A stretch of 64,000 nt of DNA from Solwaraspora sp. WMMD406 (GCF_029626025.1 NZ_JARUBF010000001.1:62001-126000); one strand, 5' to 3'. Counted from the stretch's first letter, positions 7,537 through 17,131 are shown. Made by a program: numbers and translations. The notes: generated by a model from the sequence alone, not told the origin.

Positions 7537-8931
7537 TCACCGCACACCCTTAGGTGGGTGGGCAGGTGCGGCTGCGGCGTCTGAGGGCAATGGCTGCTGG
7601 GGAGGTCGAGAGAGGCGGGCGATCTCCGCTTCGAGGTCGGCTACGCGCTTCTCCAGCTGTACACGGGTCGGCCGCGGAGCGACCGCTGTGTCCGCTCCTG
7701 ATCTGCCCTTCACGGGCGTCGGTGGCACCAGCCAACCTACTCGCTGGAAGGCGACGATGGGTTGCTCGTATTGGCAGATCCAGCATGTCGTCATCGGGTC
7801 CGGCTCGAGGTGACCCTGCTCGATCCGGCGGATGGCCTGCGCGTACTCGGCTACGCCGAGATGCTCTTTAATCTGCTCCATCCGAGCCTTGCGCTGCGCG
7901 ACAGCGTCGGGATCGTTCGGTTCAGTCTGCCGATGGCCGTCCGCTGGCTTCCAATTCAGCGGCGTGATCTGGTGGTCGAGGTGTCCGCATTCCAGCTTCA
8001 CGGCCCAGTAGCCGACCGTCTCAGGTTCGCGCCGCAGGCCCCTGTCACCTTCGAGATCCAGCGTTGACCGGGTCAGATAGTGGCTCACCGCCCGGTAGGG
8101 TGTCTCGGGGGCCCGGTGACTGGTGCAGGTGTAAGCCCCTTTACGCAGCGGGCTACCGCCCCACGACCATGTCATTTCCGTCAGTGGCCGCTCGTCGCCA
8201 AGCGTCAGGATCTCGACAATGTCGCCGCAGCCGAGCTGCATCCGCCACCGGAACATCAGCTCCGCATCCGGAACCGACGACCGTATCAACGTACGATCTT
8301 CTCTCTTCACGGCTGCCAGGGCCTCGGCGCGGCGTTCGTTGTATTCGCGTAGCACCACAGCGACGGGCCGGGCGCGGCCAGGCAGCCGCCGCTCCGACTC
8401 GTGGTGCTCGTACGTCGTGCCTTCGCGCCGCGCCTTTCGTACCCGTTCCTCCGCACTGCCCTGAAGGATCTCCGAGATTCGGCGGATCTGATCGGGGCTC
8501 ATCGGAGGCGGTGGGCAGCATCGTCCGCAATGGTTGACCGCGCTACCCGCCATACTCCATCGCCCGGCGTGGCAGTAGGGGTGCCGCTGCTTGAAAGCCT
8601 GCTCCGCAGCCGTACGGGCGGCCTGCTCCTCGACGCTCAGATGCATCGTGCCCTTGCCGGTCCACGACGGCGACCCACCGAGCGAGATGAGTTCCTCGCC
8701 GCAACCGGGACACGGTTCGCCGGCCATCATCTGTTCGTGAGTCAGCCGGTCCGACTCCGTATATGTCGGCACGGACCACGCTTCGCACTGGAGATACTTC
8801 GTGACGCCGCTGGCGACCATCCGATGGAGCTCACCAAACCTGCGGCAATCCATGCAGTACGGAGTTCCGTCGTCCGCCTTGGCCGGCAACTTGCGCAATG
8901 CGGCCTTGGTAATCAACGCCCGTTCTGTCAC
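7537..8931 (-). CDS. Cysteine-rich protein of unknown function
   Basis: 464 aa. The GTG start at 8931 has GGAAGG about 8 nt upstream. Family not recognised. The sequence has several Cys pairs that look like zinc knuckles: YCMDC (about residue 25), CPGCGEE (about 74), HCGRCCPP (about 135), ECGHLDHQ (about 316) and CWICQ (about 384). There are long charged helices between them and a C-terminal coiled-coil-like stretch (VQLEKRVADLEAEIARL, about 430-447) before a Pro/Ala tail. There is no signal peptide or membrane segment, so it is cytoplasmic, probably zinc-binding, perhaps nucleic-acid-binding. It lies just left of the tRNA-derived repeat at 9210, in accessory DNA. Codon use looks slightly less GC3-biased than in the operons to the right. 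Confidence 0.6.
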   Translation of the reverse strand: MTERALITKAALRKLPAKADDGTPYCMDCRRFGELHRMVASGVTKYLQCEAWSVPTYTESDRLTHEQMMAGEPCPGCGEELISLGGSPSWTGKGTMHLSVEEQAARTAAEQAFKQRHPYCHAGRWSMAGSAVNHCGRCCPPPPMSPDQIRRISEILQGSAEERVRKARREGTTYEHHESERRLPGRARPVAVVLREYNERRAEALAAVKREDRTLIRSSVPDAELMFRWRMQLGCGDIVEILTLGDERPLTEMTWSWGGSPLRKGAYTCTSHRAPETPYRAVSHYLTRSTLDLEGDRGLRREPETVGYWAVKLECGHLDHQITPLNWKPADGHRQTEPNDPDAVAQRKARMEQIKEHLGVAEYAQAIRRIEQGHLEPDPMTTCWICQYEQPIVAFQRVGWLVPPTPVKGRSGADTAVAPRPTRVQLEKRVADLEAEIARLSRPPQQPLPSDAAAAPAHPPKGVR

Positions 8932-9209
8932 GCAAGCGGCCTTCCGTGCGACATCGACGACTCAGGCTATTCACCTTACAGCCAAGATCGGGTGAGACAC
9001 CCCGTATGGCTATCGACTTCCCACTCAATCTTGCTGGCACTCCTCGGAGTTCGCGGTCTCAGCGTGCCCATCGGCGCCGAACCGCTACCTCGGGCGGAGA
9101 TCGATCATGGCCTTCCCATCTACCGCGGGTGAAATTTCCGAGCGCACCGACTCTCACTTATGGCCTGGTGTGAATGCCACGTGAACTGGTCAAACGTGCG
9201 GGAAGCGGG

Positions 9210-9268
9210 CTACGGATCAGAAGGTTAGGGGTTCGAGTCCCTTCGGGCGCGCGAGATCAACAGGGGTC
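9210..9268 (+). repeat. Left 59-bp direct repeat: tRNA-Arg(ACG) 3' part, att site
   Basis: Perfectly repeated at 20233-20291. It reads as the anticodon loop CTACGGA (anticodon ACG), anticodon stem, variable loop, T-arm (GGGGTTCGAGTCCC) and acceptor strand CGGGCGC of a tRNA-Arg, followed by 16 further conserved bases. The bases before it do not supply the 5' half of a tRNA, so this copy is an attachment-site remnant and not a functional tRNA. The stop codon of the adjacent recombinase gene lies inside it. Confidence 0.8.
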
Positions 9269-9813
9269 CGAGCTGCGGGAGTGCGGTTCGGGCTCTTCTT
9301 GCTGTCCGGCCGGTGTGGACGGTGGGTGTCACGTGGGTGCCACCCCCGTCGGCGGTTTCCCCGAGCCTCTCGGCCTGTTGACCTGCGGTTTCGCCGCCGC
9401 AGCCGGGTGGTGGGTGCCGGGGCACCTGGTTTCGGCCGGCGGATGGGCCGGTTGTTCCGGGCCTTGTTCCTGATCTTCTTGCGGATGCGGCGGGCCGCGT
9501 TGAGGACGAGGTTGGCGGTGGCGTCGGCGCAGCGCCGCTGCACCTCGGGCAGGACACTGGTGTAGTCGGCGGTGACCACGACGCTGGAATGCCCGAGCAG
9601 ATCCTGCAGGGTCTTCAGGTCGGCGCCGGCCGGGTGCGCCAGGGACGCCGCACCGTGGCGCAGGTCGTGCAGCCGCACCGGGGGCAGCCCGATCCGATGG
9701 ACGAGTTTGCGGAACCGGGTGGTGGCGTAGTTCGGGTTGATCGGCAGCCCGTCGGGGCGGGTGAACACGTATCCGGTGTCGGTCCAGGGCGTTGTACCTG
9801 CCGAAAATGTCAT
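9217..9813 (-). pseudogene. Tyrosine recombinase (integrase), C-terminal part only
   Basis: The visible catalytic half reads PVRLHDLRHGAASLA (Arg of the H-x-x-R box), LQDLLGHSSVVVTA (active-site His region) and ADYTSVLPEV (nucleophilic Tyr), in the order found in phage and ICE integrases. The N-terminal core-binding domain and the first catalytic Arg are missing. The available open frame starts abruptly (MTFSAGTTP, 9813), and the bases upstream encode no integrase. The C-terminal residues LARPKGLEPLTF are translated tRNA-Arg sequence, so the gene ends inside the att repeat, as is normal for tRNA-targeting integrases. It was presumably the integrase of the 9210-20291 element, now 5'-truncated, which would make that element immobile by itself. 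Confidence 0.75.
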
Positions 9814-9897
9814 CCGGGCAGTTCAGACGGCACGTTGGGACTGCCAGTTGGTCGTCGGAGTGACCAGCGTCGTAACCACGCGCGGTAACGTGGCGGG

Positions 9898-10455
9898 GTG
9901 GTACGGGACGAGCGGGTGGTGGGGCGGTATCCGTATCCGGGGATCACGCCGGGTGAGTTCGAGGAGTTCGTCGCCGGGGAACTGTTGGGGGCCGCAAGGT
10001 CCCAGGTTGACGGGCTAGTGGTGAGTACGCATGAGAAGGTCGCCGGGGTGGACGGGATCTACGAGTTTGACGCGACCGCGCGGTACCGGTTCGCCGGGAT
10101 GGAGTTCGTGGTGGTGGTCGAGGCGAAGTTGCACCGGAACCCGATCAAGCGGGAGTTGGTGCAGGTATTGCGGCAGAAGGTGCTGAGCGTGGGTGCGCAC
10201 AAGGGGGTGTTGGTGGCAACCTCGGCGTTCCAGGCGGGGGCCGTCGAGTTCGCCAGGACTCACGGGATCGCGCTCGTCACCATTGCCGAGGGGCGGTTCG
10301 TCTTCACCACTCGGGACACGGGCAAGGCCGCCCGGCCCGCGCTCGTGGCCTGCTACCACGGTGGAGTGGGCGCTCGGGGGATGGTGTTGGCCGCCGACGA
10401 CGAGGACCATCCGGAGTGTGTCGCGGAGTTCCTGTTGGGGCAGCCCAGGGTCTGA
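9898..10455 (+). CDS. Mrr-like PD-(D/E)XK restriction endonuclease
   Basis: 185 aa, GTG start. The fold signature is that of the Mrr_cat nucleases: an N-terminal helix ITPGEFEEFVAGELL, then VDGIYEFDATARYRF with the metal-binding Asp58, and VVVVEAKLHR with Glu75 and Lys77 giving D-(x)16-E-x-K. The typical KGVLVATSAFQAGAVEFA strand-helix follows. It is close to a stand-alone catalytic domain, with only a short C-terminal tail. It is convergent with the TPR-CHAT gene, with a single base between the two stop codons (10455 and 10457), and lies inside the tRNA-bounded element. It could be a DNA-cleaving effector of a defence system paired with the CHAT protease, or a solo type IV-like restriction enzyme. 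Nuclease identity is fairly sure; the partnership is inference. Confidence 0.75.
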   Translation: MVRDERVVGRYPYPGITPGEFEEFVAGELLGAARSQVDGLVVSTHEKVAGVDGIYEFDATARYRFAGMEFVVVVEAKLHRNPIKRELVQVLRQKVLSVGAHKGVLVATSAFQAGAVEFARTHGIALVTIAEGRFVFTTRDTGKAARPALVACYHGGVGARGMVLAADDEDHPECVAEFLLGQPRV

Positions 10456-10456
10456 C

Positions 10457-13400
10457 TCACGCGCCGACGTGGACGTGGGACGCCCACACCAGCGGGTCAT
10501 CGGGGTGGCGGTCGCGTAGGGTGCGGATAGCGGTGTGCACGGCTGTCGCGATGTCTCTGCCCGCCGCGATCGCCGGGTAGACCAGTTCCGCGAAGTCCAC
10601 GGCGGGCTGGTCGCCGATCGGCCACAGGGTGCCGATCACGTGCCGGTACCCCGCCAACTGGAACGCCGATGCCAGGTGGATCACCTCGTCCGCCAGCCGC
10701 CCGCCGGGGCGGGCTGTCGAGCACGCGGACAGGAACGCCAGATCGGCGTCCAGGCGCAGGTGTGCAAGGTCCAGCGCGGTGAGTGGGTGGTTGTGGTGGT
10801 CGGCCAGCAGAAGCTGGCTCTCCGAGGGGTTGGTCAGATCGCTGTTGCCGTGGCAGGCGAAGTGCGCAATCCGCGCCTTTGGCAGGGCCGCGAGGACAGT
10901 GTCGCGGGTCGCCGCGGTCCCGCTGACCACGTCAACCGCGCCGGGCAGGTGGGTGCGCACCACCGCCGCCTCCCGCTCTGCGCCGGGCAGCGGGACGTCG
11001 TGGCCTGGCGTGCGCGGCATCGCCACGACTAGTGCGCGGTCGGCGCGTGGCCTGGCGGGGTCGGCACCACGCCTCGAGTGCACCAGCGCCCGGAGGGTCG
11101 GCGTGGTCGAGCACACCACCCGGTCCACCACTGTGAGCGACCCCGTGCCGTGGTAACCCGCTGCGTGCAGCGGCAGCAGCGAGAGCAGGCCGGACGGGCA
11201 CCACCACAACCGTTCGGCGGCACCCAGGTGGTCGAGCACCGGGCCGGCTACCGCGTCCCAGATCCACTCCAGCGTGCGTATCACCCGGTCGCGCCCGGCG
11301 GCCCTGCTCCGGGCCGTCCCGGACCGGGTGTCCTCGACCGCCTGGAGAAAGCCCAGCACCTCCTCCATGACGACCCGGGGCGTGAGCGCGGGCAGCGGAA
11401 CGGGCGTCACCTCGGCTGCAGCGGACAGGATCAGCGCGTACGACCCGAAGTCGGACACCACGACGACCACGGCGTGCCCCTCGGCAGGCGCGAGGTCGCA
11501 CACGGTCGACGGGCGCAGAAACGTGTCGAAACCGGGCAGCGTCCGGATATTCGCGAGCAGCCGGTCGTACCGCGTGGCCAGCCCGCGCCGCGTCGCGACG
11601 TCGGTGTCGGGGTCCTCGAACACCGCGCACAGCTCGGTGAACATCGTCGCGAACGCGGGTTGGCGCTCGGCGAGCGCGGTGAGGTCCGTCCGGCTGTCCA
11701 GCGCGTGCCCGAGTAGTAGCCCGCGCCCTTGCTCGAACAGCTCAACCGCCCGCGTCGGCAACCCCGCGCGCACACAGCACGCGGCGGCGTCCGCGCCGAG
11801 CCCCGCCATACCGTCGATCAACGCCTCGCGGTCGCGCCAGGTAAGGGATCGGGACACGGTCCGCCCCACCAGGTCGACCGCCGTCCCGTACGCCTCGGCG
11901 GCCTCCGCCCACCGCCCGTCGGACGCCGCCAACCCGGCCCACTCCGCGGCCGCCGCGGCGCGGACGCGCGGTGCACCCACATCGGTCGACGCCGCCTCCC
12001 GGGCCGCCGCGAGCCCGGCCTCCAGATCCGTACCGGTCACGGCGTTGCGTCGGCGCAACACCCGGCCGAGGGAGAGCAGGTGGAGCGGCCGGTCGGAGTG
12101 GTCGACGGGGAGTTCTGCCAAGGACTTGCGGGCGCCGTCGACCGCGTCGTCGAGGGTTTCCCGTCGTCCGGTCCGGTCGTGCAGGTGCAGCAACGCCTGC
12201 GTGAGGTTCAGCAACGCGGGCGCGCGTCGCGGATCGCCGGGAGCCAGCGCCTCCACGGCAGCCCGGCACACCTCCAGCGCTTCGTCGAGATCGGCGGGGG
12301 CATCGCCGACGCTGAACCGGATTCGGAGGAACGTCCCGAGGTTCGACAGGCGCAGCGCGCGACTGGTGTGTTCCGGCGAGGTCGCCTTGACGGCCTGCCG
12401 GCCGGTGTCGATCGCCTCGTCCAGGTCGGCGCGGTCCTGCCGGCAGTCGAACCGGGTGTAGAGCGCGGACGAGAGGTTGGCCAGCGCCATCCCGCGTTCG
12501 TAACTCACGGCGGACATGGCCGACACGGACCGGCGCAGCGCGTCGATCGCCTCGTCCAGGTCGGCCTGACCGCTCGTGCGGCGGAACCGGGCCAACAGCG
12601 CGCCGCCGAGGTTGCCCAGGTAGGGGCCAAGAAACGGGGTGCCCTTGAGCGCGGCCCCAACGGCGGCCCGCCCGGCCTCGACCGCCTCGTCGACGTGCTC
12701 GATGCGGTCGGTACGCTCGAACAGCAGGCGGAGGGACATGCAGAGGTTCGACAGGTCGGTGGGCGAGGGCTCGGTGTTCGACGCCATCGCGTCGCGGGTG
12801 TACCGGATGGACTCGTCCAAGTCCTCGGGCGCGCCACCGTTCTGGTACCGCTGGGATAGGGCGCTCGCCAGCGTGGACCTGCGCCCGGCGAGTTCCGGGT
12901 CGCCGGATGGCGTCGCCTCGATCGCGGCCCGCCCCGCTGCGATGGACTCGGTCAGGTCCTCAGACCGTCCAAGATGGACGAACCGGATCCGGAGGAGGTT
13001 GCACAGGTCCTTCAGGTGCTCGGCCGGTGACTCGCCCGCGTCGAGCGCGTCCTGCCGCGCTCGCACGGCCCGGTCGAGGTCCGCCAGGTCACCGGTGCGG
13101 ATGAACCGGTTCCACAGCAAGTCGGACAGTTCACCCGGATCGGACGCCGCGTCGATCCGGGCGCTCAACCCGGCCTCGTGATCGAGGAAGTTCGCCAGGG
13201 TGCGTCGCGTGGTGTCGAGGTTGGTTTTCAACGCCTCGATGTCGGGATGGTCTGGCCACTCGTCGACCGCCGCCTGGCAGGCCGCGACGGCGTTCTCCAG
13301 GTCCTGCCGACTGCCCAGCCGCTCAGCCCGGGTCAGCAGGGTGATTCCCAGGTTGGACAGGCACATCGCCTGGATCGGAGCGTCCGGCGGGGCGTCCTCG

Positions 13401-15763
13401 ACGGCGGCCTGGCACTCCTCTACCGCCTCGTCCAGGTCGTCCTGGTCGCCGTCGCGGTCGAACTTCGTCATCAGTGCGGTACCGAGGTTCGTGCGCAGGT
13501 GCGGGAGTTCGGCGTGCCCGTCCTCGGCGTGGTCGATCGCCCGGCGGAACAGGCGGACAGCCCGGTCCAGGGCGTCCGGATCGGTGTCGGCGTCGCGGTA
13601 CTGGACGCGGCCGAGCTTGCCGAGCGTAGCGGCGCTGTCCGGTGCGGCGGGCGGGTACTTGTCGAACTGCTCGGCGATCAACGTCGGGACGTGCGCCCGA
13701 CCGCCCATCCGGTACAGCGGCGCGAGCAGGTCGAGCGCGACCATCATCAGCTCCGTGGCGCCCTCGGGCGTGCCACGCGCCTCGATCCTCGACAACAGCA
13801 GCAACCCGGCCGTCTGCGTGACCTCCACGTCGTCGAGCGGGTCCGGCACCGCGCACAGCAGGTCGACCAGCTCGTCGAGCGCTTCGGGGACGAGCACCTC
13901 GTCGGCATCGCGGGTACCACCGAACGCGGTCAGACGCTCGCGCAGGGCGGTGATCAGGTTTGATCGCTCGGTCGCGGAGAACCCGGACCCCATCAGACCG
14001 TCGCGGGCCGTCACGAACTCCCGCGCGAGTTCGAGCGCCACAGCGTGCGCGCCCTCACCGATGCCGCCCGCGAGTCGCACGAGTTCGGCGCGGTGTATGC
14101 CGCGCACCCTTGGCGCGGCCCAGCTCACGGTCCGCTCCAGGATCCACAGCTCCATCACGCGGTCGTCCTCGACCACCGCGGCGACCGCTTCCTCGCGGTC
14201 ACCGAGGACCTGCTCGACGATGTCCGGTGTGGTCAGCGCCATCGCCCGGATCAAGGCGGTTCGGGCTTCGGCCAGCAGGGCACGCTCGCGGGTCACCTCG
14301 AACGCCCGGCGCAGCACGAACCCCAGGTGCGTCATACGCCGGGCCAGGTCGACGTCGTCCTCGGCGTCGACCCCGACCGCCTCCCGAGCAGTGTCGAGGA
14401 CCTCACGCAGCACGTGCGGGTCCTTGTTATGCCCCGTCAGCTGGTGCAGCGCAACAGACAGCGAGTACAGCAGGTCGCCGCGCAATGGCTCGTCGTCGGC
14501 CAATTCGGCCAGGACCATCCGGCAGGTCGCGATCCCCTCGCGCAGGATGTCCTCGTCCCCGGTCCGGTCGGCCAGGTCCACGAGTGCGTCGGCGAGCACC
14601 GCGACCTCGCCGAGCCCGGCCTCCGTGACGGCCTCGTCCGCCATTACCTCGACGGCGTCCTGCACAAGGGAGGGGTCTTCGGTCCACCGGTAGAGCACGC
14701 GCAGGGTGTTCGCGGCGTTCATGAGCCGGGAGTCCAGGGAAGCGTGGGTGTCCGGCGTCGCGCGCAGGACCCGCGCGTGCGCGGCCAGCGACTCATCCAG
14801 CAGCGCGGCTTCCTTGGTGCGCAGGAACAGTTCCCTAAGGAAGACGGCCTGGTTGGCGACAGTCGGGAGCAGATCGGGGTCGGCTGCGATCGCGGCCCGG
14901 CCGACGTCGACCGACTCGCGCAACGCCTCGCCGTCGTTCAGGTACTCGTACCGGGCTTCCAGAGACGCGGCCAGGTTCGTCAACGCGAGCCCGCGCTCCT
15001 CGTCGTTCTCGGCGGCGTGGACGGCGGCTCGCGCGGTCGTGATCGATTCGTTGATCACCGCCTCGTCCCCGGTGCGCGTGAACTCGACCCGGAGCGTGCC
15101 GCTGAGGTTCGCGAGGCGGGTCGCCCCGCCCTCGGTAGGAGATGCCACGTCGGTGCCCGACTCTGCGAGGGTCCGCGCCACGTCGGCCGCCTCGCGCGCC
15201 GCCTCCAGGTCGCCGGTCGTGCGGGCGAGTTCGACAAGGGCCGTGTGCAGACTCCGCAGGCACCGGGCGTTCCTCGCCCGGTCGGCGACACCGACGGCCG
15301 CGCGGTAGACCCGGATGGCCGCCTCCAGCGCCTCCACATCGCCGTGCTCCTCGTACCACTCGTACAGCGCACCGCCCTGCTCGGTGTAGGCGTCCGGGTC
15401 GTCGCTGTACCCGAACACAGAGTCGTCCGACTCGGTGATCTCCGGCGTGTGGTCGAACAACTGGCGCACCTGGTCCGGCAACGAGTCGGGTGCGACCCGG
15501 TACACCTCGCCCAAGAACAGCAGGGCGTCCTGCAGGTCCTCGGTTCCCTGCCGCGCGCGGTACCGGAGCAAGTGGAGCCGCCCGATCACCGTCAGCGCGA
15601 CTACGTCGACAGGCAGGTCGGGCGTCGACGCAGGTCCGGACACCCGCAGCTGGAGCAGATTCGCCTCATCCAGCGCGTCCTCGGTCAGGACTGCGGCGTA
15701 ATCACCCGTCCGGCGCGCCTCGTCGAACCGCGCCAGGATCGCCTCGACCAACTGTTCCCGCAC
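10457..15763 (-). CDS. Giant TPR-repeat protein with C-terminal CHAT caspase-like protease
   Basis: 1768 aa. About the first 1400 residues are tandem TPR-like helical repeats of roughly 45-50 aa; a recurring pattern is LSNLGTFLRIRF..GDAPADLDEA..CRAAVEA. The C-terminal 330 residues form a CHAT (caspase HetF associated with TPRs) domain. Catalytic His1638 is in IAHFACHGNSDL and Cys1681 in AFLSACSTARPGG, followed by the characteristic AGYRHVIGTLWPIGD. There is no signal peptide or membrane segment. CHAT proteases with sensor repeats act in bacterial immunity and programmed cell death, for example the TPR-CHAT subunit of type III-E CRISPR effectors; here no CRISPR locus or nucleotide-binding domain is fused. 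It is the largest gene of the integrated element, tail-to-tail with an Mrr-like nuclease. The start is the GTG at 15763; an unannotated 400-bp gap lies upstream. Confidence 0.85.
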   Translation of the reverse strand: MREQLVEAILARFDEARRTGDYAAVLTEDALDEANLLQLRVSGPASTPDLPVDVVALTVIGRLHLLRYRARQGTEDLQDALLFLGEVYRVAPDSLPDQVRQLFDHTPEITESDDSVFGYSDDPDAYTEQGGALYEWYEEHGDVEALEAAIRVYRAAVGVADRARNARCLRSLHTALVELARTTGDLEAAREAADVARTLAESGTDVASPTEGGATRLANLSGTLRVEFTRTGDEAVINESITTARAAVHAAENDEERGLALTNLAASLEARYEYLNDGEALRESVDVGRAAIAADPDLLPTVANQAVFLRELFLRTKEAALLDESLAAHARVLRATPDTHASLDSRLMNAANTLRVLYRWTEDPSLVQDAVEVMADEAVTEAGLGEVAVLADALVDLADRTGDEDILREGIATCRMVLAELADDEPLRGDLLYSLSVALHQLTGHNKDPHVLREVLDTAREAVGVDAEDDVDLARRMTHLGFVLRRAFEVTRERALLAEARTALIRAMALTTPDIVEQVLGDREEAVAAVVEDDRVMELWILERTVSWAAPRVRGIHRAELVRLAGGIGEGAHAVALELAREFVTARDGLMGSGFSATERSNLITALRERLTAFGGTRDADEVLVPEALDELVDLLCAVPDPLDDVEVTQTAGLLLLSRIEARGTPEGATELMMVALDLLAPLYRMGGRAHVPTLIAEQFDKYPPAAPDSAATLGKLGRVQYRDADTDPDALDRAVRLFRRAIDHAEDGHAELPHLRTNLGTALMTKFDRDGDQDDLDEAVEECQAAVEDAPPDAPIQAMCLSNLGITLLTRAERLGSRQDLENAVAACQAAVDEWPDHPDIEALKTNLDTTRRTLANFLDHEAGLSARIDAASDPGELSDLLWNRFIRTGDLADLDRAVRARQDALDAGESPAEHLKDLCNLLRIRFVHLGRSEDLTESIAAGRAAIEATPSGDPELAGRRSTLASALSQRYQNGGAPEDLDESIRYTRDAMASNTEPSPTDLSNLCMSLRLLFERTDRIEHVDEAVEAGRAAVGAALKGTPFLGPYLGNLGGALLARFRRTSGQADLDEAIDALRRSVSAMSAVSYERGMALANLSSALYTRFDCRQDRADLDEAIDTGRQAVKATSPEHTSRALRLSNLGTFLRIRFSVGDAPADLDEALEVCRAAVEALAPGDPRRAPALLNLTQALLHLHDRTGRRETLDDAVDGARKSLAELPVDHSDRPLHLLSLGRVLRRRNAVTGTDLEAGLAAAREAASTDVGAPRVRAAAAAEWAGLAASDGRWAEAAEAYGTAVDLVGRTVSRSLTWRDREALIDGMAGLGADAAACCVRAGLPTRAVELFEQGRGLLLGHALDSRTDLTALAERQPAFATMFTELCAVFEDPDTDVATRRGLATRYDRLLANIRTLPGFDTFLRPSTVCDLAPAEGHAVVVVVSDFGSYALILSAAAEVTPVPLPALTPRVVMEEVLGFLQAVEDTRSGTARSRAAGRDRVIRTLEWIWDAVAGPVLDHLGAAERLWWCPSGLLSLLPLHAAGYHGTGSLTVVDRVVCSTTPTLRALVHSRRGADPARPRADRALVVAMPRTPGHDVPLPGAEREAAVVRTHLPGAVDVVSGTAATRDTVLAALPKARIAHFACHGNSDLTNPSESQLLLADHHNHPLTALDLAHLRLDADLAFLSACSTARPGGRLADEVIHLASAFQLAGYRHVIGTLWPIGDQPAVDFAELVYPAIAAGRDIATAVHTAIRTLRDRHPDDPLVWASHVHVGA

Positions 15764-16171
15764 CCGGACCTCCCGTTCACCACCGCTTCCGCCGCAACTT
15801 ACCTAGTATCGGCTCCCCATTGTCGGAACTCTAGATTCCTGTAGGGTGCCAAACCAGATTCCGGTTGCTGGCCTGCGAGTTTGTGGATCCGTTAAACGGC
15901 CCTGTGGTACTCGTTCAACCCCAGACGAGCAAGCGGCAGCGCACACGGGGTGTTGTGTCGATGCCAGACAATCGGCCGATCCTGGTGCGGGGGCGTGTAG
16001 TGAACGCGGCCGGCACGGCATGGATGCAGTCCTCGATGATTTCCTACTTCATCCCTGGCGCCCACATTCGGCTCAGTAGTGACCCGGGGGCAGGCTTGTT
16101 ACCTGTACCGTTCGAAACTCGGCCACGGGCGCTGACGTGCGATTTTGTCGCGATGGGATCGATGAATGGCG
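15764..16171. other. 408-bp gap with an unidentified open reading stretch
   Basis: The gap between the TPR-CHAT start and the next gene's stop holds the CHAT promoter region. A plus-strand open stretch at about 15865-16200 includes MPDNRPILVRGRVVNAAG and MISYFIPGAHIRLSS. It reads protein-like but runs into the antisense of the neighbouring gene. It resembles no family I know and may be a gene fragment. No hairpin or repeat stands out. Confidence 0.3.
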
Positions 16172-17131
16172 TCATACTGCTGTCGACGACGCGCCAGTCA
16201 GCTCAGCCCAGCCATGACGCGCGAGCGTCGTTGTCAGGTGTTCGAGTACGCGGTCGGCGCAGTCGGGGCCTTCTCCATCGCCGTAGAGCCGGTGGTACGA
16301 CTCGCCCCAGCGACCGTCGGTGCTGTCCCCGACTACCTCTGCAACGTGTCCCGCGGTGACGGCCGGCATGAGTAGCGCGGCCAGTTCCGGGACGTCGTGG
16401 TCGGGGCAGCCGCCCCGGTGGCACCAATTCTCGCCCGGGCAGGTGAGGTTGACGCGGTGGACCGTGTCGACGTTGTCGGTGCCGTCGGCGGACCGTGTCA
16501 CGACGAGGACGTAGCTGTGCAGCGGGCTCGGCACACCGACCAGGCCCTCGTCCGGGTGCATTGCCCCGCCGTATACGAACACCACGACGCCGCTGCGCCG
16601 TTCGTCTGCCCAGCCGGCGATCGCGGCGTGTGCGAGCGCAAGAGTGGCTGCGTTGTCGCCGGGATCCCAGGTTTCCAGCGCCCAGCGAGGGCTGTGGCGC
16701 CAGTCGCCCGCAGCAGCGAGGGCATCAACGACGACCTCGTACCGTTCCGCCGAGTTGTCGATCACCGGCAGCCCACCCAGGGTCGGACTCGTGGCGAGCA
16801 GTTCGGAGGCCACGCCTCGGTCCTGCGCGGCCGACACCGGTTGAGCCGCTTCGGGCGACCACCAGCGCACGTCGTCGGGGACCAGTGACTCGTTGGCCGT
16901 CGCGTCGATCGTGATGGTTGCGGCTGGCGCGCCGTCCACGAGGCCGAGGAACGTGAATAGTGCGGACTCCCATTCGCCGATGCCGCCGGACGCCATGGCC
17001 AGTTCCGGGCGTTCCTGTCCGGCGGCGGGGAGCATGATGGTCACCGCGCCGAGCTCGGGCAGGGCGGTGATCAGCAGCGGCCGGTCCGGCTCGCGCTCGT
17101 CCTCCAGCAGGCTGACCCCTGCTGCCGTCAT
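16172..17131 (-). CDS. Protein of unknown function, translationally coupled to the upstream gene
   Basis: 319 aa from the ATG at 17131, chosen because it overlaps the TGA of the upstream gene in an ATGA arrangement; a longer in-frame reading exists but would overlap more. Family not recognised. It is soluble and acidic, with no membrane segment. It contains ELGAVTIMLPAAG, a segment TITIDATANESLVPDDVRWW, a helical middle (ERYEVVVDALAAAGDW), and a Cys/His cluster LTCPGENWCHRGGCPDHD (about residues 235-253) that could bind zinc. The C-terminus is helical. It forms a two-gene unit with the 161-aa protein upstream and is in the same orientation as the TPR-CHAT gene, from which it is separated by 408 bp. 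It may belong to the same accessory module. Function unknown. Confidence 0.6.
   Translation of the reverse strand: MTAAGVSLLEDEREPDRPLLITALPELGAVTIMLPAAGQERPELAMASGGIGEWESALFTFLGLVDGAPAATITIDATANESLVPDDVRWWSPEAAQPVSAAQDRGVASELLATSPTLGGLPVIDNSAERYEVVVDALAAAGDWRHSPRWALETWDPGDNAATLALAHAAIAGWADERRSGVVVFVYGGAMHPDEGLVGVPSPLHSYVLVVTRSADGTDNVDTVHRVNLTCPGENWCHRGGCPDHDVPELAALLMPAVTAGHVAEVVGDSTDGRWGESYHRLYGDGEGPDCADRVLEHLTTTLARHGWAELTGASSTAV

Noticed and set aside
9210-9252. Functional tRNA-Arg gene at 9210 or 20233
   Set aside because: Neither copy has the 5' half (acceptor 5' strand and D-arm) upstream, so neither can fold as a tRNA.
12000-15844. Plus-strand open frames of up to 599 codons over the TPR-CHAT gene
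   Set aside because: Antisense to a 1768-codon gene with conserved CHAT catalytic motifs; no domains in the translations.
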